From Gautieria morchelliformis (Eukaryota > Basidiomycota > Agaricomycetes > Gomphales > Gomphaceae): a stretch of 64,000 nt of DNA. This document shows positions 34,006-45,460 of the stretch, one piece after another. The DNA is taken from NCBI GenBank assembly GCA_015179125.1, contig WHVA01000025.1:1-64000 (forward strand), written 5' to 3'. Numbering within the stretch: the stretch's first letter is position 1; every line of letters starts with the position of its first letter. The position numbers were made by a program, and so were the translations under genes. The notes under the pieces are model-generated. The model did no database searches. It saw only the letters and a list, made by a program, of their open reading frames with translations, and was not told the DNA's origin.

Positions 34006-34690
34006 CACTAATCTCGATCAGGCACGCCCTGTTTACTTGTACCTCTCAAGTGTCACCGTCCCTGGAGGTGCTTATTTCCTAGCACGTCGCACTTCGGCCA
34101 CTCACCACATACTGCAACGGTATTGCTGCTGGAGACAACACATTGTTTCTGTGTCTTGAAATCGCAGCCCGCGACATGACGTGCAGTGCTTATTATAATG
34201 GATCCCTGAAAAATAGTGGGTACGATGGATATTCCTCCTCAGGGCATTCATGGTCCTCATCGTCACCATGGTACACCTCACCGCTTTCCCTCTGTGAGCC
34301 CACGAAAGCTGTAAACACTGAGGCGCCTGCTCCCCGTCCTCCGCTTGGGTGCGTGCGGCATCTGGAATGGCTCACTCCGGCTCTGGCTCCTCCGTGAGTG
34401 AATCAGCGAGCTTTGTACTATACCGTATTTCCCGCTCAAGACAGGCAGTCGGTGACTTAGCGCTGCTAGCTGCACAGCGAGATTGAGATCATTCATGTCC
34501 ACCAATAGAGGCACGCGGGGATCGACTGGTTTGAACGAACCAGGCAGGGTTTGTACACCCACTAATTGGCAAGGTGCGGGTGCAGGTGGGGGCAGCGCAC
34601 TCGGCACAACCAACAAAGAGGTTGGGGGTGAACCCATCATCGCATGCAGTCCGTTCTGAAGGAGTAAGACACAGTACAACTGACATATGA

Positions 34691-35190
34691 TTTACAACAT
34701 GTCTCAGCGGAACGACAAAGCGCCAGAAGGCGTGGGAACGGTTTGGATTTGACACTACAAGTCTGCAAAACAGGATTCTACCCTAACGCGATGAGATAAA
34801 CCGAAATCTCTTTGTGAAAATCTCAGAGTGGACTTTCTCTTCAGTTTCTAAAATGACCGCCGGTTTCAAAGTGTGCAGAAGGTCCGAAAAATTCAAACAA
34901 GGCCTCCTAAGGCCGCAATTGGTACAGCAAGGGAATGCTGGGTTGTCTGGCTCTAATCTCTTCGCAGAAATTCACTTAATAACAATCTCAGAAAGTTTGA
35001 TTATTGAAGCTAGCTGAGAAACCCAGTTGTTGTGGTGGAAAAATCGGAGGGGTCTATGTGCGCAAAAAGCATGACGCGCTTCGGAGTCCAGACTTGACTG
35101 CAAACGGCTGTAATGAAGATGGTATAAGGGCAACCTGGGCAGACGCTCTACACTCAAGCGGCGAACTGGCGAAGGGGGATCCAAAGTGAG
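34691..35190. other. No gene recognised
   Basis: R2 similarity ends at about 34690. The rest has no recognised gene. A 20-bp sequence starting TGGCGAAGGGGGATCCAAAG occurs twice (about 35166 and 35223), probably within the LTR that follows. Confidence 0.3.
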
Positions 35191-35621
35191 ATAGAGAACT
35201 ATATACAGGACATAGACATACCTGGCGAAGGGGGATCCAAAGAGAAAACTCTAAGGAACCCCTTCGCCACCTAACTACGACTATAAGCAAACGCGGGCAT
35301 GCTATCCCGATCACCGAATGCCCGAGTTACATAAGCAATCAGGCCAGCGATAACAGGGCTGGACAGATAAGGAAGGAATGATGTCGGAAGGGGCCGGAAC
35401 AGAAAGGGAAATAAATGGAACACAAGACAGAAGGATGCTAAAGGCTAGGAGAAGCTCAGGGGCCACCAACAACATGCTGCGATGATGCAGTGTGTGATAA
35501 GGCACAGTGCGACCATGTACAGTGCGACCATGCACAGTGCGATCGTACACAGTGCAATCATGCACAGTGCAATCATACACAGTGCGATCATACACAGTGT
35601 GTGATTGGTGTTCCCCTGACA
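35191..35621 (-). repeat. 3' LTR of chromovirus fragment, left border unsure
   Basis: In element orientation it begins TGTCAGGGGAACACC at 35621, directly after a polypurine tract (AGAGGGGGGGTGA). A TATATAG lies near 35200 (plus-strand coordinates). The inner end is unresolved, and no target duplication was found. Confidence 0.6.
35503..35597 (-). repeat. 15-bp minisatellite in LTR, about 6 units
   Basis: A unit of the form ACAGTGCRAYCATRC is repeated about six times with transitions only at a few fixed positions. Confidence 0.85.
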
Positions 35622-36428
35622 TCACCCCCCCTCTAGAATGCGGCGACCCGACGCATGAAGTCCCACTGGTGGAACAGGGGTGCGATTCTGAAACATGACA
35701 GCCTCCAAGGAGTGAATGTGACGAGGGGCACCTGGATGCGAACGGTAGAAGTCGGCAATCAGGTCAGGAGCTTGGACATCACCCTCATTTTCCCAAGAAT
35801 TCTCTTCATAGCCATACCCCTTCCACTTGATGAGGAACTGGAGGCGATTTGCTCGCATGCGACTGTCTAACACCTGTTCAACTTCAAAGTGCTCATCACC
35901 CTCTCTAAGGATGGGTGGAGGTGGTGGGATGGTCGCCGACCCAAGATTGGATCGGATGGAGCAGGAGTGAGCTTAATGACGGGGAAAACAGGGTGGAGGC
36001 GACTTAGAGACCTTGGGAGGCGGAGACGGTAGGCTTGTGACCCAACTTGGCGTTCAACAACATAGGGGCCAAGTCGCCGATGAGCTAGCTTTTTTGAAGG
36101 ACGGGTGGTGTGTATATCGCTTGCATCGAGGTAAACCTTGTCACCTGGAGAAAATGTAGGTGCTGGTTCACGTCGGCGATTATAGTATATCACCATGTCC
36201 TCCTTCGACTTTGCCAGTGCTGACTTCGCTTCTGACAGTGACTCCTGTATGCGTTCCTTGAATTCATTGACAGACTCAAGGCTCGATGGGGGTTGATGTG
36301 GTTCGAAGCCCATTCGTGGGTGCCACCCAGTGTCCAGCATGAAGGGTGATTGACGAGTGGAAGCATGCATATGGCTGTTGTACTGGAACTCAGCCATGGG
36401 CAAGAGGTCATCCCAGTCGTCCTGTCGC
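35622..36428 (-). pseudogene. pol: Chromovirus integrase end and chromodomain
   Basis: 3' end of a Gypsy pol on the minus strand: the integrase tail (DLLPMAEFQYN, then the FSPGDKVYLDASDI and KKLAHRRLGPYVVE motifs) followed by a chromodomain (EHFEVEQVLDSRM, LQFLIKWKGYGYEENSWE). A one-base slip lies between the two near 35910. The stop is at the polypurine tract of the 3' LTR. The upstream part is cut off at about 36428, where a KDZ transposase fragment begins on the other strand. Confidence 0.85.
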
Positions 36429-36429
36429 T

Positions 36430-36816
36430 CATTGGCTCAAGCTTTTGCGAGCACAGGAGGAGATTCAACGACTCAACATTGAGATCAAACGGGTATCTAC
36501 ATGGATGGTACATGACGAGGCTCAGCTGCAGGCTGTCATTGACAGCCTGCAGACCACAGATCTGTTAATGGCCAAAGCTCTCATGGAGTTTACCAGTGAT
36601 CAGAAACGTGTAAATGCCCATGTCCGAGCCACATTGAAGCACATCTATGAGTTGGAAGGATACACAGGTGAAATGGGTATTGGGCAAAGGGAAGGAACAG
36701 ACGGCCTCCCTAAGTCAGACATGCATGTGTCTGACTTAGAGGAGTACTCGGATGAGGACGAAGAGTTACTTAATGATGTATTTGAAGGTGTATCAAATCT
36801 CACAATCAATGAATAG
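36430..36816 (+). pseudogene. KDZ transposase C-terminal fragment
   Basis: About 128 codons ending at TAG: HWLKLLRAQEEIQRLNIEIK, then an MVHDEAQL helix, VNAHVRATLKHIYELEGYTG, and an acidic Asp/Glu tail. From memory the helical region followed by a LxxIYxLxGFTG-like motif is the C-terminal end of basidiomycete KDZ (CxC-type) transposases. The catalytic part is missing; the left edge is the junction with the chromovirus fragment. Confidence 0.55.
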
Positions 36817-37309
36817 AGCATGCAATTAAGGCCCTGCAATGAAATGTCACAACTACATGGGTTGCATGGCTGCATTGACCGAGAAGAATAGAACAATTGT
36901 CGTCCACGCACCGACGATGCTCTCTCACATGGCCGTGATGCTGGACATGATTTTTCACTGCCGGGCGTCCCTTTCCTCTTTTTTCTTTTTTTGGAGCTTT
37001 GCCACTTTTTTTGGTTTGCTCTTTTTGTGCGCTACATCCGAGTCAGGGTGCAGACGGTTATCGAGCACCCTGTTCAGTCACCGTCGGTGGTTTCCGCAGA
37101 ACTTCTGGTGCACACAGCACATACGGTAGGTTGAGTCCCGCTGGACGTGCATGTCAACGCTCGCGTCACGGTCAGAACGAGCCTCAGGACTCAGCGAGTC
37201 GTCATGCCACCGTGTCTCCATGGTCCGCGGGCTGGGGGCTGGGGGGGATGGCGGGGGGACTACACCATCATATGTGTCCCGTCATCGGGTCTCTAGCCTC
37301 TTTCTTTCC
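36817..37309. other. No gene recognised
   Basis: T-rich stretches near 36970-37030 and G-runs near 37230-37260; no open frame or repeat that I recognise. It is the 3' flank of the Myb pseudogene. Confidence 0.3.
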
Positions 37310-37539
37310 TATCGCATCACACAGTAGGGATGCTTTTGGCGATGAGGGACCAGCGTGGGGGAGTGGGTGGCATAGAGCTTGAGAAGGAGGGCGTCTTCGG
37401 CGGGGGTCCATGGTGTCTGGAGGGAGGTTAGAGAGGCACAGCAGGGGTGGTGAGAGACGCACCTTGCGTATGCTGGGGGACAAGGAATGCAGCCAGCGCT
37501 GTAGATGTTGTTGTCAGTTTGCGCTAGAAAGACGAGGAG

Positions 37540-38227
37540 CAGGGCTGTCCACGAGTCCAGGTTTCTGCAGGTGACTCGCAGTTCAACCTGTGATTTTAAC
37601 CTGCAGATCCAACTCCCACAAGTCCAGGTGACCCGGCGCCTAAAAACCTGCCAAGTCCAGGTTTGGCCTTTGGAATTCCACAGGTGACTCGCAGACCTGC
37701 AAGCCTTACATTCCAAGAATTCATGTCATTTACATGTCATTCAACCACTATTACCTCCTTCTGCACAACAGCCTGCTTGACATGCTTACTCTTATCATGC
37801 AGCAACTCTACAACACATTCCTCAGGAACAAGTCCTTTGTATGACAGCCATGTGCTGAGTAGGGTTCCAGCACGTGTCGACTCTTCCTTCAGAGAGCGAC
37901 GCATCCGTGATACAGTCAGTTGGCCCTGACTGAATGCACGTTCAACATCTGTGGATGTTGCTAGAGGAGCATGGTCAAAATAGGATGTAAGGATGTGTGA
38001 AATAGCTCACCCTCATCCCCACGGGAGGCGACACATCATGCACTCGCATGGGGTGAGTCAGCTCGGAATAATCTGGCAAGTCACTGCAAGTCACCCGCAG
38101 GTTTAACCTGTGGGTCCAAGTCAACCTGCAGAAAAACTCAGGTCAAGTCCAGGTTCCACTTCTGGAAGCTGGCAAACCTGCGAGTCCAAGTCCAGGTAAC
38201 CTGCAGGTTGACTCGTGGACAGCCCTG
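37540..38227 (-). mobile_element. hAT element, short, internally deleted
   Basis: 688 bp with inverted ends CAGGGCTGTCCACGAGTC and a perfect 8-bp duplication ACGAGGAG (37532-37539 and 38228-38235), the hAT signature. Many copies of CAGGTTAACCTG-like motifs lie near the ends. Only the tail of the transposase gene is left. Confidence 0.93.
37718..37975 (-). pseudogene. hAT transposase C-terminal dimerisation domain
   Basis: The minus strand encodes HAPLATSTDVERAFSQGQLT then VSRMRRSLKEESTRAGTLLS and a Trp, then GLVPEE. This is the hATC dimerisation motif (normally A-T-S-x-x-V-E-R-x-F-S). The catalytic RNase H-like domain has been lost, so the element would depend on another hAT for movement. 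Confidence 0.75.
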
Positions 38228-38330
38228 ACGAGGAGCAACATACCTTGTGACAGCCCTTGTTCGACCTGCCGGGGACACAACTGGCGATGGCCTTCCACAC
38301 GCCCGGCTCGTATATACTTGTACAGCCACG

Positions 38331-38754
38331 AGTGTTCCGAATCTTTTACACTTGTTTTTTTTTTCATTTCAACAACTGAGGAACAGACTTTTCAATGAAT
38401 GCAACAATCACAAGATCAGAAGGCAACAGTTATTGGACACGTTATACTCACCACAAAAAAAAAAAAAACCTGGGCGGTGAGGACCGACTTGTCAATGAAT
38501 GCCACGCACAAATGTTAATGTTACGACGTTACCTACACCCTCGCCATCGCAATGCAACGCGTGCAGTACGTGAGGTCCCGCGACTGCGACCGCGATGCAG
38601 CAACAACAAAACATATACTTCATAACATTAGGTGGATAGGTAACACACATGGACCTGAATGGCGTAAACTATGAATAAGCAGCAAACGCGGGAGAGCTCG
38701 CACATGTTTAACGTGATTGCATTACTTTGCTCGCAAGGTCTTCTCCATCCCCTA
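38331..38754. other. No gene recognised
   Basis: Mixed sequence with an A-run near 38455; nothing recognised. Confidence 0.3.
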
Positions 38755-39266
38755 TGTCACCAGTTAGGGCTGGATAGGGGTGCGCAGTCATGATACTAAG
38801 TAGATGGAATAAACATACAATAGAGTGAGGGAAGAATGCGAACATGAAACGACGGAGAGTAAAGGGGGCGAAGGCACTTATGGACAAAACCATGTCTTGG
38901 GACCCGCATACATGCTACCCTGCACGGACTCTTCGTTTACTGGGTTGATCCCGCACGACCTATGGAAGGGACGTCCTGTGAACACACTTTGGCCATACGA
39001 ACACCCAATGGGGTTGGATTAAGAAGATGATGGGGTTAATGATGAACCATCATGCCGGGTGACTGGTATCGATCATATTTGATGGCGTGCCGGCTGGCGA
39101 AATGTGCGAGGAGCGAATAGCGGTTCGGGGAATGGGGTGAACAGCGGGTAGAGTGGACGTGGAGGGGGAGTGGTCGGTGGGTGCGGCGAACTCTGGCGAA
39201 GATGCTAGGGAGTGACGAGGGGGAACATAGAGATGGTGCGGTAGGAGAAATAGACCGGTCATGACA
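38755..39266 (+). repeat. Solo LTR, family shared with 55003-55509
   Basis: Starts TGTCACCAGTTAGGG and ends GGTCATGACA. It aligns along its length with 55003-55509. No 5-bp target duplication is visible (CCCTA on the left, ACTCC on the right), so it may be a recombined or eroded copy. The orientation is arbitrary because no interior is attached. Confidence 0.7.
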
Positions 39267-39370
39267 ACTCCAAATAGACGCAAGTGGCACATGCACAGAC
39301 ATTACTCTTCAACCACAAAGTTGAATTTGTCAGTAATGGTATATGCATCATCTGATGGCAATGTACATGC

Positions 39371-42300
39371 CTAGTCTTTGCCCGCTCCATTCCTTACCAG
39401 CAGTTGAACAACCCCATGATGGCCCCCAGACTCTGCCGCCTGGAGTGCATGGCCATACTGGCCACCTTGCACATTGACATCTGCTCCCTTCTCCAGGAGC
39501 AGCTGCACAATAGCATGATGACCCCCTGAGGATGCTGCCTGGAGTGCATTGCCATACTGGCCACCTTGTGCATCGATGTCTGCTCCCTTCTCTAGGAGCA
39601 GCTGAACAATGTGATGATGACCCTCTAATGATGCCGCCTGGAGTGCATTGCCATACTGGCCACCTTGTGCATTGATGTCTGCTCCCTTCTCTAGGAGCAG
39701 CTGAACAATGTGATGATGACCCTCAAATGATGCCGCCTGGAGTGCATTGCCATACTGGCCACCTTGTGCATTGATGTCTGCTCCCTTCTTTAGGAGCAGC
39801 TGAACAATGTGATGATGACCCTCTAATGATGCCGCCTGGAGTGCATTGCCATACTGGCCACCTTGTGCATTGATGTCTGCCCCCTCCACCAGGAGCAGCT
39901 GAACAATTGGGTGATGACCCCTTGATGATGCCACCTGGAGTACATTGCCATACAGGCCACCTTGCACATTGACGTCTGCTCCCTTTCCCAGGAGCAGCTG
40001 AACAATAGCTTGATGACCCCCTGATGATGCTGCCTGGAGTGAATTGCCATACTCGCTGCCTTGCACATTGATGTCTGCTCCCTTCCCCAGGAGCAGCTGA
40101 ACAATAGCTTGATGACCCCCTGATGATGCTGCATGGAGCGCATTGCCATACTCGCCACCTTGCGCATTGACGTCTGCTCCCTTCTCAAGGAGCAGCTGAA
40201 CAATGTGATGATGACCCTCTAACGATGCCGCCTGGAGTGCATTGCCATACTGGCCACCTTGTGCATTGATGTCTGCTCCCTTCTCTAGGAGCAGCTGAAC
40301 AATGTGATGATGACCCTCTAATGATGCCACCTGGAGCGCATTGCCATACTGGCCACCTTGCGCATTGACATCTGCTCCCTTGTCCAGGAGCAGCTGAACA
40401 ATAGCTTGATGACCCCCTGACGATGCTGCCTGGAGTGCATTGCCATACTCACCGCCTTGCGCATTGACATCTGCTCCCTTGTCCAGGAGCAGCTGAACAA
40501 TGGCATGATGACCCCTTGATGATGCCACCTGGAGTGCATTTCCCCACTGGCCGCCTTGCACATTGATGTCTGCGCCCTTGTCCAGGAGCAGCTGAACAAT
40601 AGCTTGATGACCCCTTGACGATGCTGCCTGGAGTGCATTGCCATACTTGCCACCTTGCACATTGATGTCTGCTCCCTTCCCCAGGAGCAGCTGAACAATA
40701 GCTTGATGACCCCCTGATGATGCCGCCTGGAGTGCATTGCCATACTGGCCACCTTGCACATTGATGTCTGCTCCCTTGCCCAGGAGCAGCTTAACAATAG
40801 CTTGATGACCCCCTGATGATGCCGCCTGGAGCGCATTGCCATACTGGCCACCTTGCACATTGACGTCTGCTCCCTTTCCCAGGAGCAGCTGAACAATAGC
40901 TTGATGACCCCCTGACGATGCTTCCTGGAGTGCATTGCCATACTCACCGCCTTGCGCATTGACATCTGCTCCCTTGTCCAGGAGCAGCTGAACAATAGCT
41001 TGATGACCCCTTGATGATGCTGCCTGGAGCTCATTGCCATATATGCCGCCTTGCACATTGACATCTGCTCCCTTCTCCAGGAGCAGCTGAACAATGGCAT
41101 CATAACCCTCTGATGATGCTGCCTGGAGTGCATTGCCATACTGGCCACCTTGCGCATTGACATCTGCTCCCTTCTCCAGGAGCAGCTGAACAATAGCATA
41201 ATGACCACCTGACGATGCCACCTGGAGTGCATTGCCATACTCACCGCCTTGCGCATTGGTGTCTGCTCCCTTGGCCAGAAGCAGCTGGATAATGTCATGA
41301 TGACCCCCTGACAATGCTGCCTGGAGCGCATTCCCATACCAGCCACCTTGTGCATTGATGTCTGCTCCCTTGTCCAGGAGCAGCTGAACAATGGCATGAT
41401 GACCCCTCGATGATGCCACCTGGAGTGCATTGCCCCACTGGCCGCCTTGCACATTGATGTCTGCACCCTTGTCCAGGAGGAGCTGAACAATAGCTTGATT
41501 ACCCCCTGACGATGCTGCCTGGAGCGCATTGCCATACTCGCTGCCTTGCACATTGATGTCTGCTCCCTTCCCCAGGAGCAGCTGAACAATAGCTTGATGA
41601 CCCCCTGATGATGCTGCATGGAGCGCATTGCCATACTCGCCACCTTGCGCATTGACGTCTGCTCCCTTCTCAAGGAGCAGCTGAACAATAGCATGATGAC
41701 CCCTTGATGATGCCGCCTGGAGTGCATTGCCCCACTGGCCACCTTGCACATTGACATCTGCTCCCTTGGCCAGAAGCAGCTGGATAATATCATGATGACC
41801 CTCTGACAATGCCGCCTGGAGTGCATTGCCATAGGTGCCACCTTGTGCATTGACGTCTGCTCCCTTGCCCAGGAGCAGCTGAACAATGGCATGATGACCC
41901 CCTGCCAATGCCGCCTGGAGCGCATTGCCATACTCGCCGCCTTGCGCATTGACGTCTGCTCCCTTCTCAAGGAGCAGCTGAACAATAGCATGATGACCCC
42001 TTGATGATGCCGCCTGGAGTGCATTGCCCCAATGGCCACCTTGCACATTGATGTCTGCTCCCTTGTCCAGGAGCAGCTGAACAATGGTAGGATCACTCTC
42101 TAATGATGCCTTCTGGAGTGCATTCCCATAGTAGCCACCTTGCGCATTGACTTCTGCTCCCTTGCCCAGGAGCAGCTGAACAATGGCATGAGGACCCCTC
42201 AACAATGCTGCCTGGAGGGCATTGCCATACTGGCCGCCTTGCATATTGATCTCTGCTCCCTTCTCCAGTAGTAGCTGAACAATAGCTTGATGACCCCTTG

Positions 42301-45300
42301 ACAATGCTGCCTGGAGTGCATTGCCATACTGGCCACCTTGTGCATTGACATCTGCTCCCTTGGCTAGAAGCAGCTGGATAATGTCATGATGACCCACTGA
42401 CGATGCTGCCTGGAGCGCATTGCCATACTGCCCGCCTTGCACATTGATGTCTGCTCCCTTCTCCAGGAGCAGCTGAACAATGGCATCATAACCCTCTGAT
42501 GATGCTGCCTGGAGTGCATTGCCATACCGGCCACCTTGCGCATTGACATCTGCTCCCTTCTCCAGGAGCAGCTGAACAATAGCATGATGACCACCTGACG
42601 ATGCCACCTGGAGTGCATTGCCATACTCACCGCCTTGCGCATTGACGTCTGCTCCCTTGGCCAGAAGCAGCTGGATAATGTCATGATGACCCCCTGACAA
42701 TGCTGCCTGGAGCGCATTCCCATACCAGCCACCTTGCACATTGACGTCTGCTCCCTTCTCAAGGAGCAGCTGAACAATAGCATGATGACCCCCTGACAAT
42801 GCCACCTGGAGCGCATTACCGTACATGCCGCCTTGCGCATTGACGTCCGCTCCATTGTCTAGAAGATCCCGGGATACTATTGCTAGCCCAGCCTCTGACA
42901 TGTAATAGATAGGAGCACATTTCAGCCGCCAACGTGGGGCACAAAGTTCTCGCCATATCGAGTACACTCTATTCCCGGGTTGTAGAAGACGCATGATCAG
43001 GCGGTGCAAAGTCGGGTCATCATCGTTATCTGGTTGAGTGTGGCTAATCCAGTGTTTCGCCGCATATGAACATAATGGGTATGATACCCGTATATCTTGG
43101 CTTATGTAATGCTGGTCGAATTGCAGCAAGTAGGCCACGCATGTCTTGGCAATGAGCGCATTAGCGAGTTTCGTGCCGCAGTGAAAGAACGACAGCTCGC
43201 TGTGGGTACGGAGTGATTCCGAGACCAAATATTCACGGACGGACAAATGCGCCAGTGTGAGTCCTTTGATCTTTCCGGGGTCTTCCTGGATATATCCTGA
43301 GTCATCATCGTTTGGTTTGTCTATGTCTGTAATTGTGACTAGGCTGGAACACAGGGTCGAGATGTCCCGTGGATCGTCAAAGCGCCGATCCGGGTCAAAT
43401 AGGGGTCTATTTTCGCCATCAGGATCTGTGGCAAGCACCTCCACAGCCTCGCGGAGTGAAACCTCGCGGGCTGAAAAAGCGAGCCATTGTAACAGTTTCA
43501 GAGCACCCTCTCTATTGCCCTCATCGATGTGAAGGAGAATCCTATCGTAGGTCTCGTATAGGGTCTTTGGTAGATTCGTGAGTGCCTTCTTGAGCTCGTG
43601 TGGAGATCGGCACTTTCGTAGAGCATCCAGCTGACAAACGACCCATCGAAACCTGGCAGTCCAGTTGGCAACGATCCTCGGATAGGTCAAAGGACTACGT
43701 ACATTCCATGCGCTCCGTCATTCAACGTAGTTTCGATTTCTTCCTTCTTCTCAGCCGAGTATTTACTGAACTTGTTATCATCCTTAAGTGCTCTGGACAC
43801 ATAGAGTCTGACGTCGCTGTCTACAAGACCTTCGTCCATAGATACCTCATGTGAAACCAAGTCCCGCAGTGTCTTCTCGATGTCTTGCTCGTATCGACTC
43901 GTCGCTAGAAGGCGCAATGTGTCAAAGTTCCATCCGTGGATTTCTTTGATCAAGTTCAGAAATCGATGTCCGTCAGGACATTCATCGAGAGCATCGAAGA
44001 TAATGTATACGTTCTTCTCGAAAGTGCCAATGATGGACTTGAGCGTTGACTTGAGCTCCTCCAGAGATGGCGATTCTTGACCATTCTTTTTGTCAGAATA
44101 TAGTTTGGCCAGGTAGTTAAAGGTCGTCGCAGTGGTCTTGGTGCTTTTCAAGGACAGCTGTTTGATCAGAGCACGAAGGACGCTGGGTGGCTCTATATCT
44201 TTGCTGCGAAAATCGAAGTAAAAGAATGCAACCGCGAGTGAGGGGTCTGATGTGCAGTGATGAGAGATATCTGTTATGATGGTAGAGCTTCATGAACGCA
44301 TTTGTTAGCATGGTGCCTAGATATTCGAAGAAATTTGAATTGTTTACCATAAGATAGTCTTCCCCGCGCCCGCTGTGAGTGCTTATCAGGGGCCGCGGCG
44401 ATCATATGAATAGGGAACATACCTTTGCCATGAAGCCATAAGAACGACTTAGGTTGGCTTTTCCATGCATGGAAACTCCCTCCCCCGAGAAACCATGAGC
44501 CGGTGCCTTTCTCACACTCCCCAGCCGAGCTGAAATGCTTCGACTCGTAATCAGGAGCCGCCAGCCACTTGTAGATATCCTTACGACGCTGGTTGTCATC
44601 TGCCTCGAGCGCTAAACGTCTGCAAGCATGATGAGGGATCATTGGCAGTCGAGGATAGACAGTTGAACGTACGTTCGATCAACGGACAAGGCCTTATCGA
44701 GCTGGTGCTCGAACCTTTGCAGGTTGTCAAGAGTCTTATGAATCTCGCCTTGCTTGAATGCATAGACCAGCGCTTCCTTGCGAGATGCGCGTCCATGCTT
44801 CGTTTCTAACTTCTTCCAAAGGTTCTGCAGCTCGTCGTAGCAGTCCCTAAGAAGAGGAGGGAGGCGCTTGTCATCATTTTTGCTTTCCGACGCATTCCCT
44901 GTAGTGTTCCCAGCTTCGGCTGGTAAGGAATCACCAATTGTCGCAGTGGGGATGGGTATGCCATCTGTGCGTTCAGAATGGGGGTCTGCCGTATTCTTCG
45001 GTCCTTTGCGCTTGAGCTTCTTGAAGAGGCCTTTTAGGAGAATCCTATGCTCAGTTGGCACAGATTCAGCGAGTCTCTGGGCGGGTCGTGCCTCGTCCAC
45101 GCTCTTTGTCACCTCGGAGGGCCCACCTGGTGTTTGACCGTCATGACCGTCATTGGACATATTGAGCGCCTTCATCAAAGTCGGCAAACGAGAGAAGACT
45201 TGGGCTTGCTCGGCCACGACGAGCTTGTGGAGTTCAACAAGGACAACATGTAGTCCGGAGACCTGGTCGCTGACTCTCCGCATGTCTTTGGACGCATTCT

Positions 45301-45460
45301 TGTATGCAGCTCCATACGCGGTGCATTTGTTGATAACGTCTTCGGTGATCTGGACGACGGCGATGACACTCGCTGAGTGGGTTGATGAGCATCACAGTAG
45401 AAGGAAGATGAATATCGCTGACTTGCCTGCTACCCCCAGACCTGCCAGAGCTTCAGCCAT
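39371..45460 (-). CDS. NACHT-ankyrin NLR-like protein, 6 exons, intact
   Basis: STAND NTPase of the fungal NLR type, thought to sense non-self signals and trigger a response; the partner is unknown. Exons: 45427-45460, 44673-45372, 44423-44619, 44348-44372, 43703-44287, 39371-43652. The phases close and the CDS is 5823 nt (1940 residues). Intron 1 is GC-AG (GCAAGT donor); the others are GT-AG, 50-60 bp. Residues 1-240 form an N-terminal helical domain (MAEALAGLGVAASVIAVVQI). The Walker A motif GKAGAGKT is at 309-316 and is split by introns after Lys310 and after the following CTxxL region. Walker B FDALDEC is near 415. A winged-helix-like linker follows, and then 35 ankyrin repeats from about residue 775 to the end. 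No lesion was found. Its promoter and exon 1 also occur at 20639-21031. Confidence 0.9.
39375..42860 (-). repeat. 35 in-frame 99-bp ankyrin repeats
   Basis: Each unit is 33 codons, of the form GADVNAQGGxYGNALQAASS followed by xGHxAIVQLLLEK. I count 35 units by their YGN/WGN block. They are unusually alike at DNA level. Differences are concentrated at a few positions: the residue before YGN, the ASS/ALS pair, and the GHH/GHQ/GYD triplet. Units 2-4 recur as units 16-18, and units 13-14 recur as 28-29, which points to block duplication. The array makes long spurious frames such as the one at 42096-40318. Confidence 0.9.

Larger units (their letters stand above)
31427..34690 (+). repeat. R2 repeat copy 1, right part
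   Basis: Aligns with copy 2 (46000-48600): for example GGTGATGTCTATTGCGTGAA at about 31963 and 47224, and GGTACTTGAATTCGGTATGC at about 32200 and 47466. The block CAGTCCGTTCT recurs at about 31432 and 34648, and in copy 2 at 46008 and 48541, so R2 starts a second cycle after about 2.5 kb (3.2 kb here because of an insertion). Copy 1 lacks about 700 bp near 31640 that copy 2 has. No coding capacity is recognised. Confidence 0.8.
37310..38330 (-). pseudogene. Myb/SANT DNA-binding gene fragment with hAT in intron
   Basis: Minus-strand exons: one ending at 38244 (IYEPGVWKAIASCVPGRSNK then GCHK), one at 37498-37463 (RWLHSLSPSIRK), and one from 37416 (TPWTPAEDALLLKLYATHSP). Together they form the end of one Myb repeat and the start of the next. 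Exon phases agree (0 and 0). The first intron is 745 bp, but removing the hAT element and one 8-bp duplication leaves a normal 49-bp intron; the second is 46 bp. In the third exon one extra base shifts the frame before what would read PRWSLIAKSIP, and the gene stops soon after. No upstream exons were found. Confidence 0.65.

Noticed and set aside
31427-34690. R2 as an LTR retrotransposon with the repeated block as LTR
   Set aside because: No TG/CA ends, primer site, polypurine tract or coding remains were found, and the repeated part runs on into the rest of R2 in the second cycle.
36346-36816. One 156-residue plus-strand protein
   Set aside because: Its first 28 codons are the reverse strand of a chromovirus integrase; only the part from about 36430 has transposase-like sequence.
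40318-42096. A 592-codon minus-strand open frame rich in Met, Ser, Arg and Cys
   Set aside because: It is an alternative frame of the 99-bp ankyrin repeats. The unit is a multiple of three and has no stop in this frame, so it stays open by periodicity. The ankyrin frame fits splice phases and domain motifs.
39375-42860. Regular repeats that might suggest a CRISPR array
   Set aside because: The units are contiguous 99-bp coding ankyrin repeats without spacers, in a eukaryotic genome.
45390-45460. NLR start at the internal Met within exon 2 (45283)
   Set aside because: Starting there drops the conserved N-terminal helix. The ATG at 45460 with a GC-AG intron gives a typical NLR start and closed phases.
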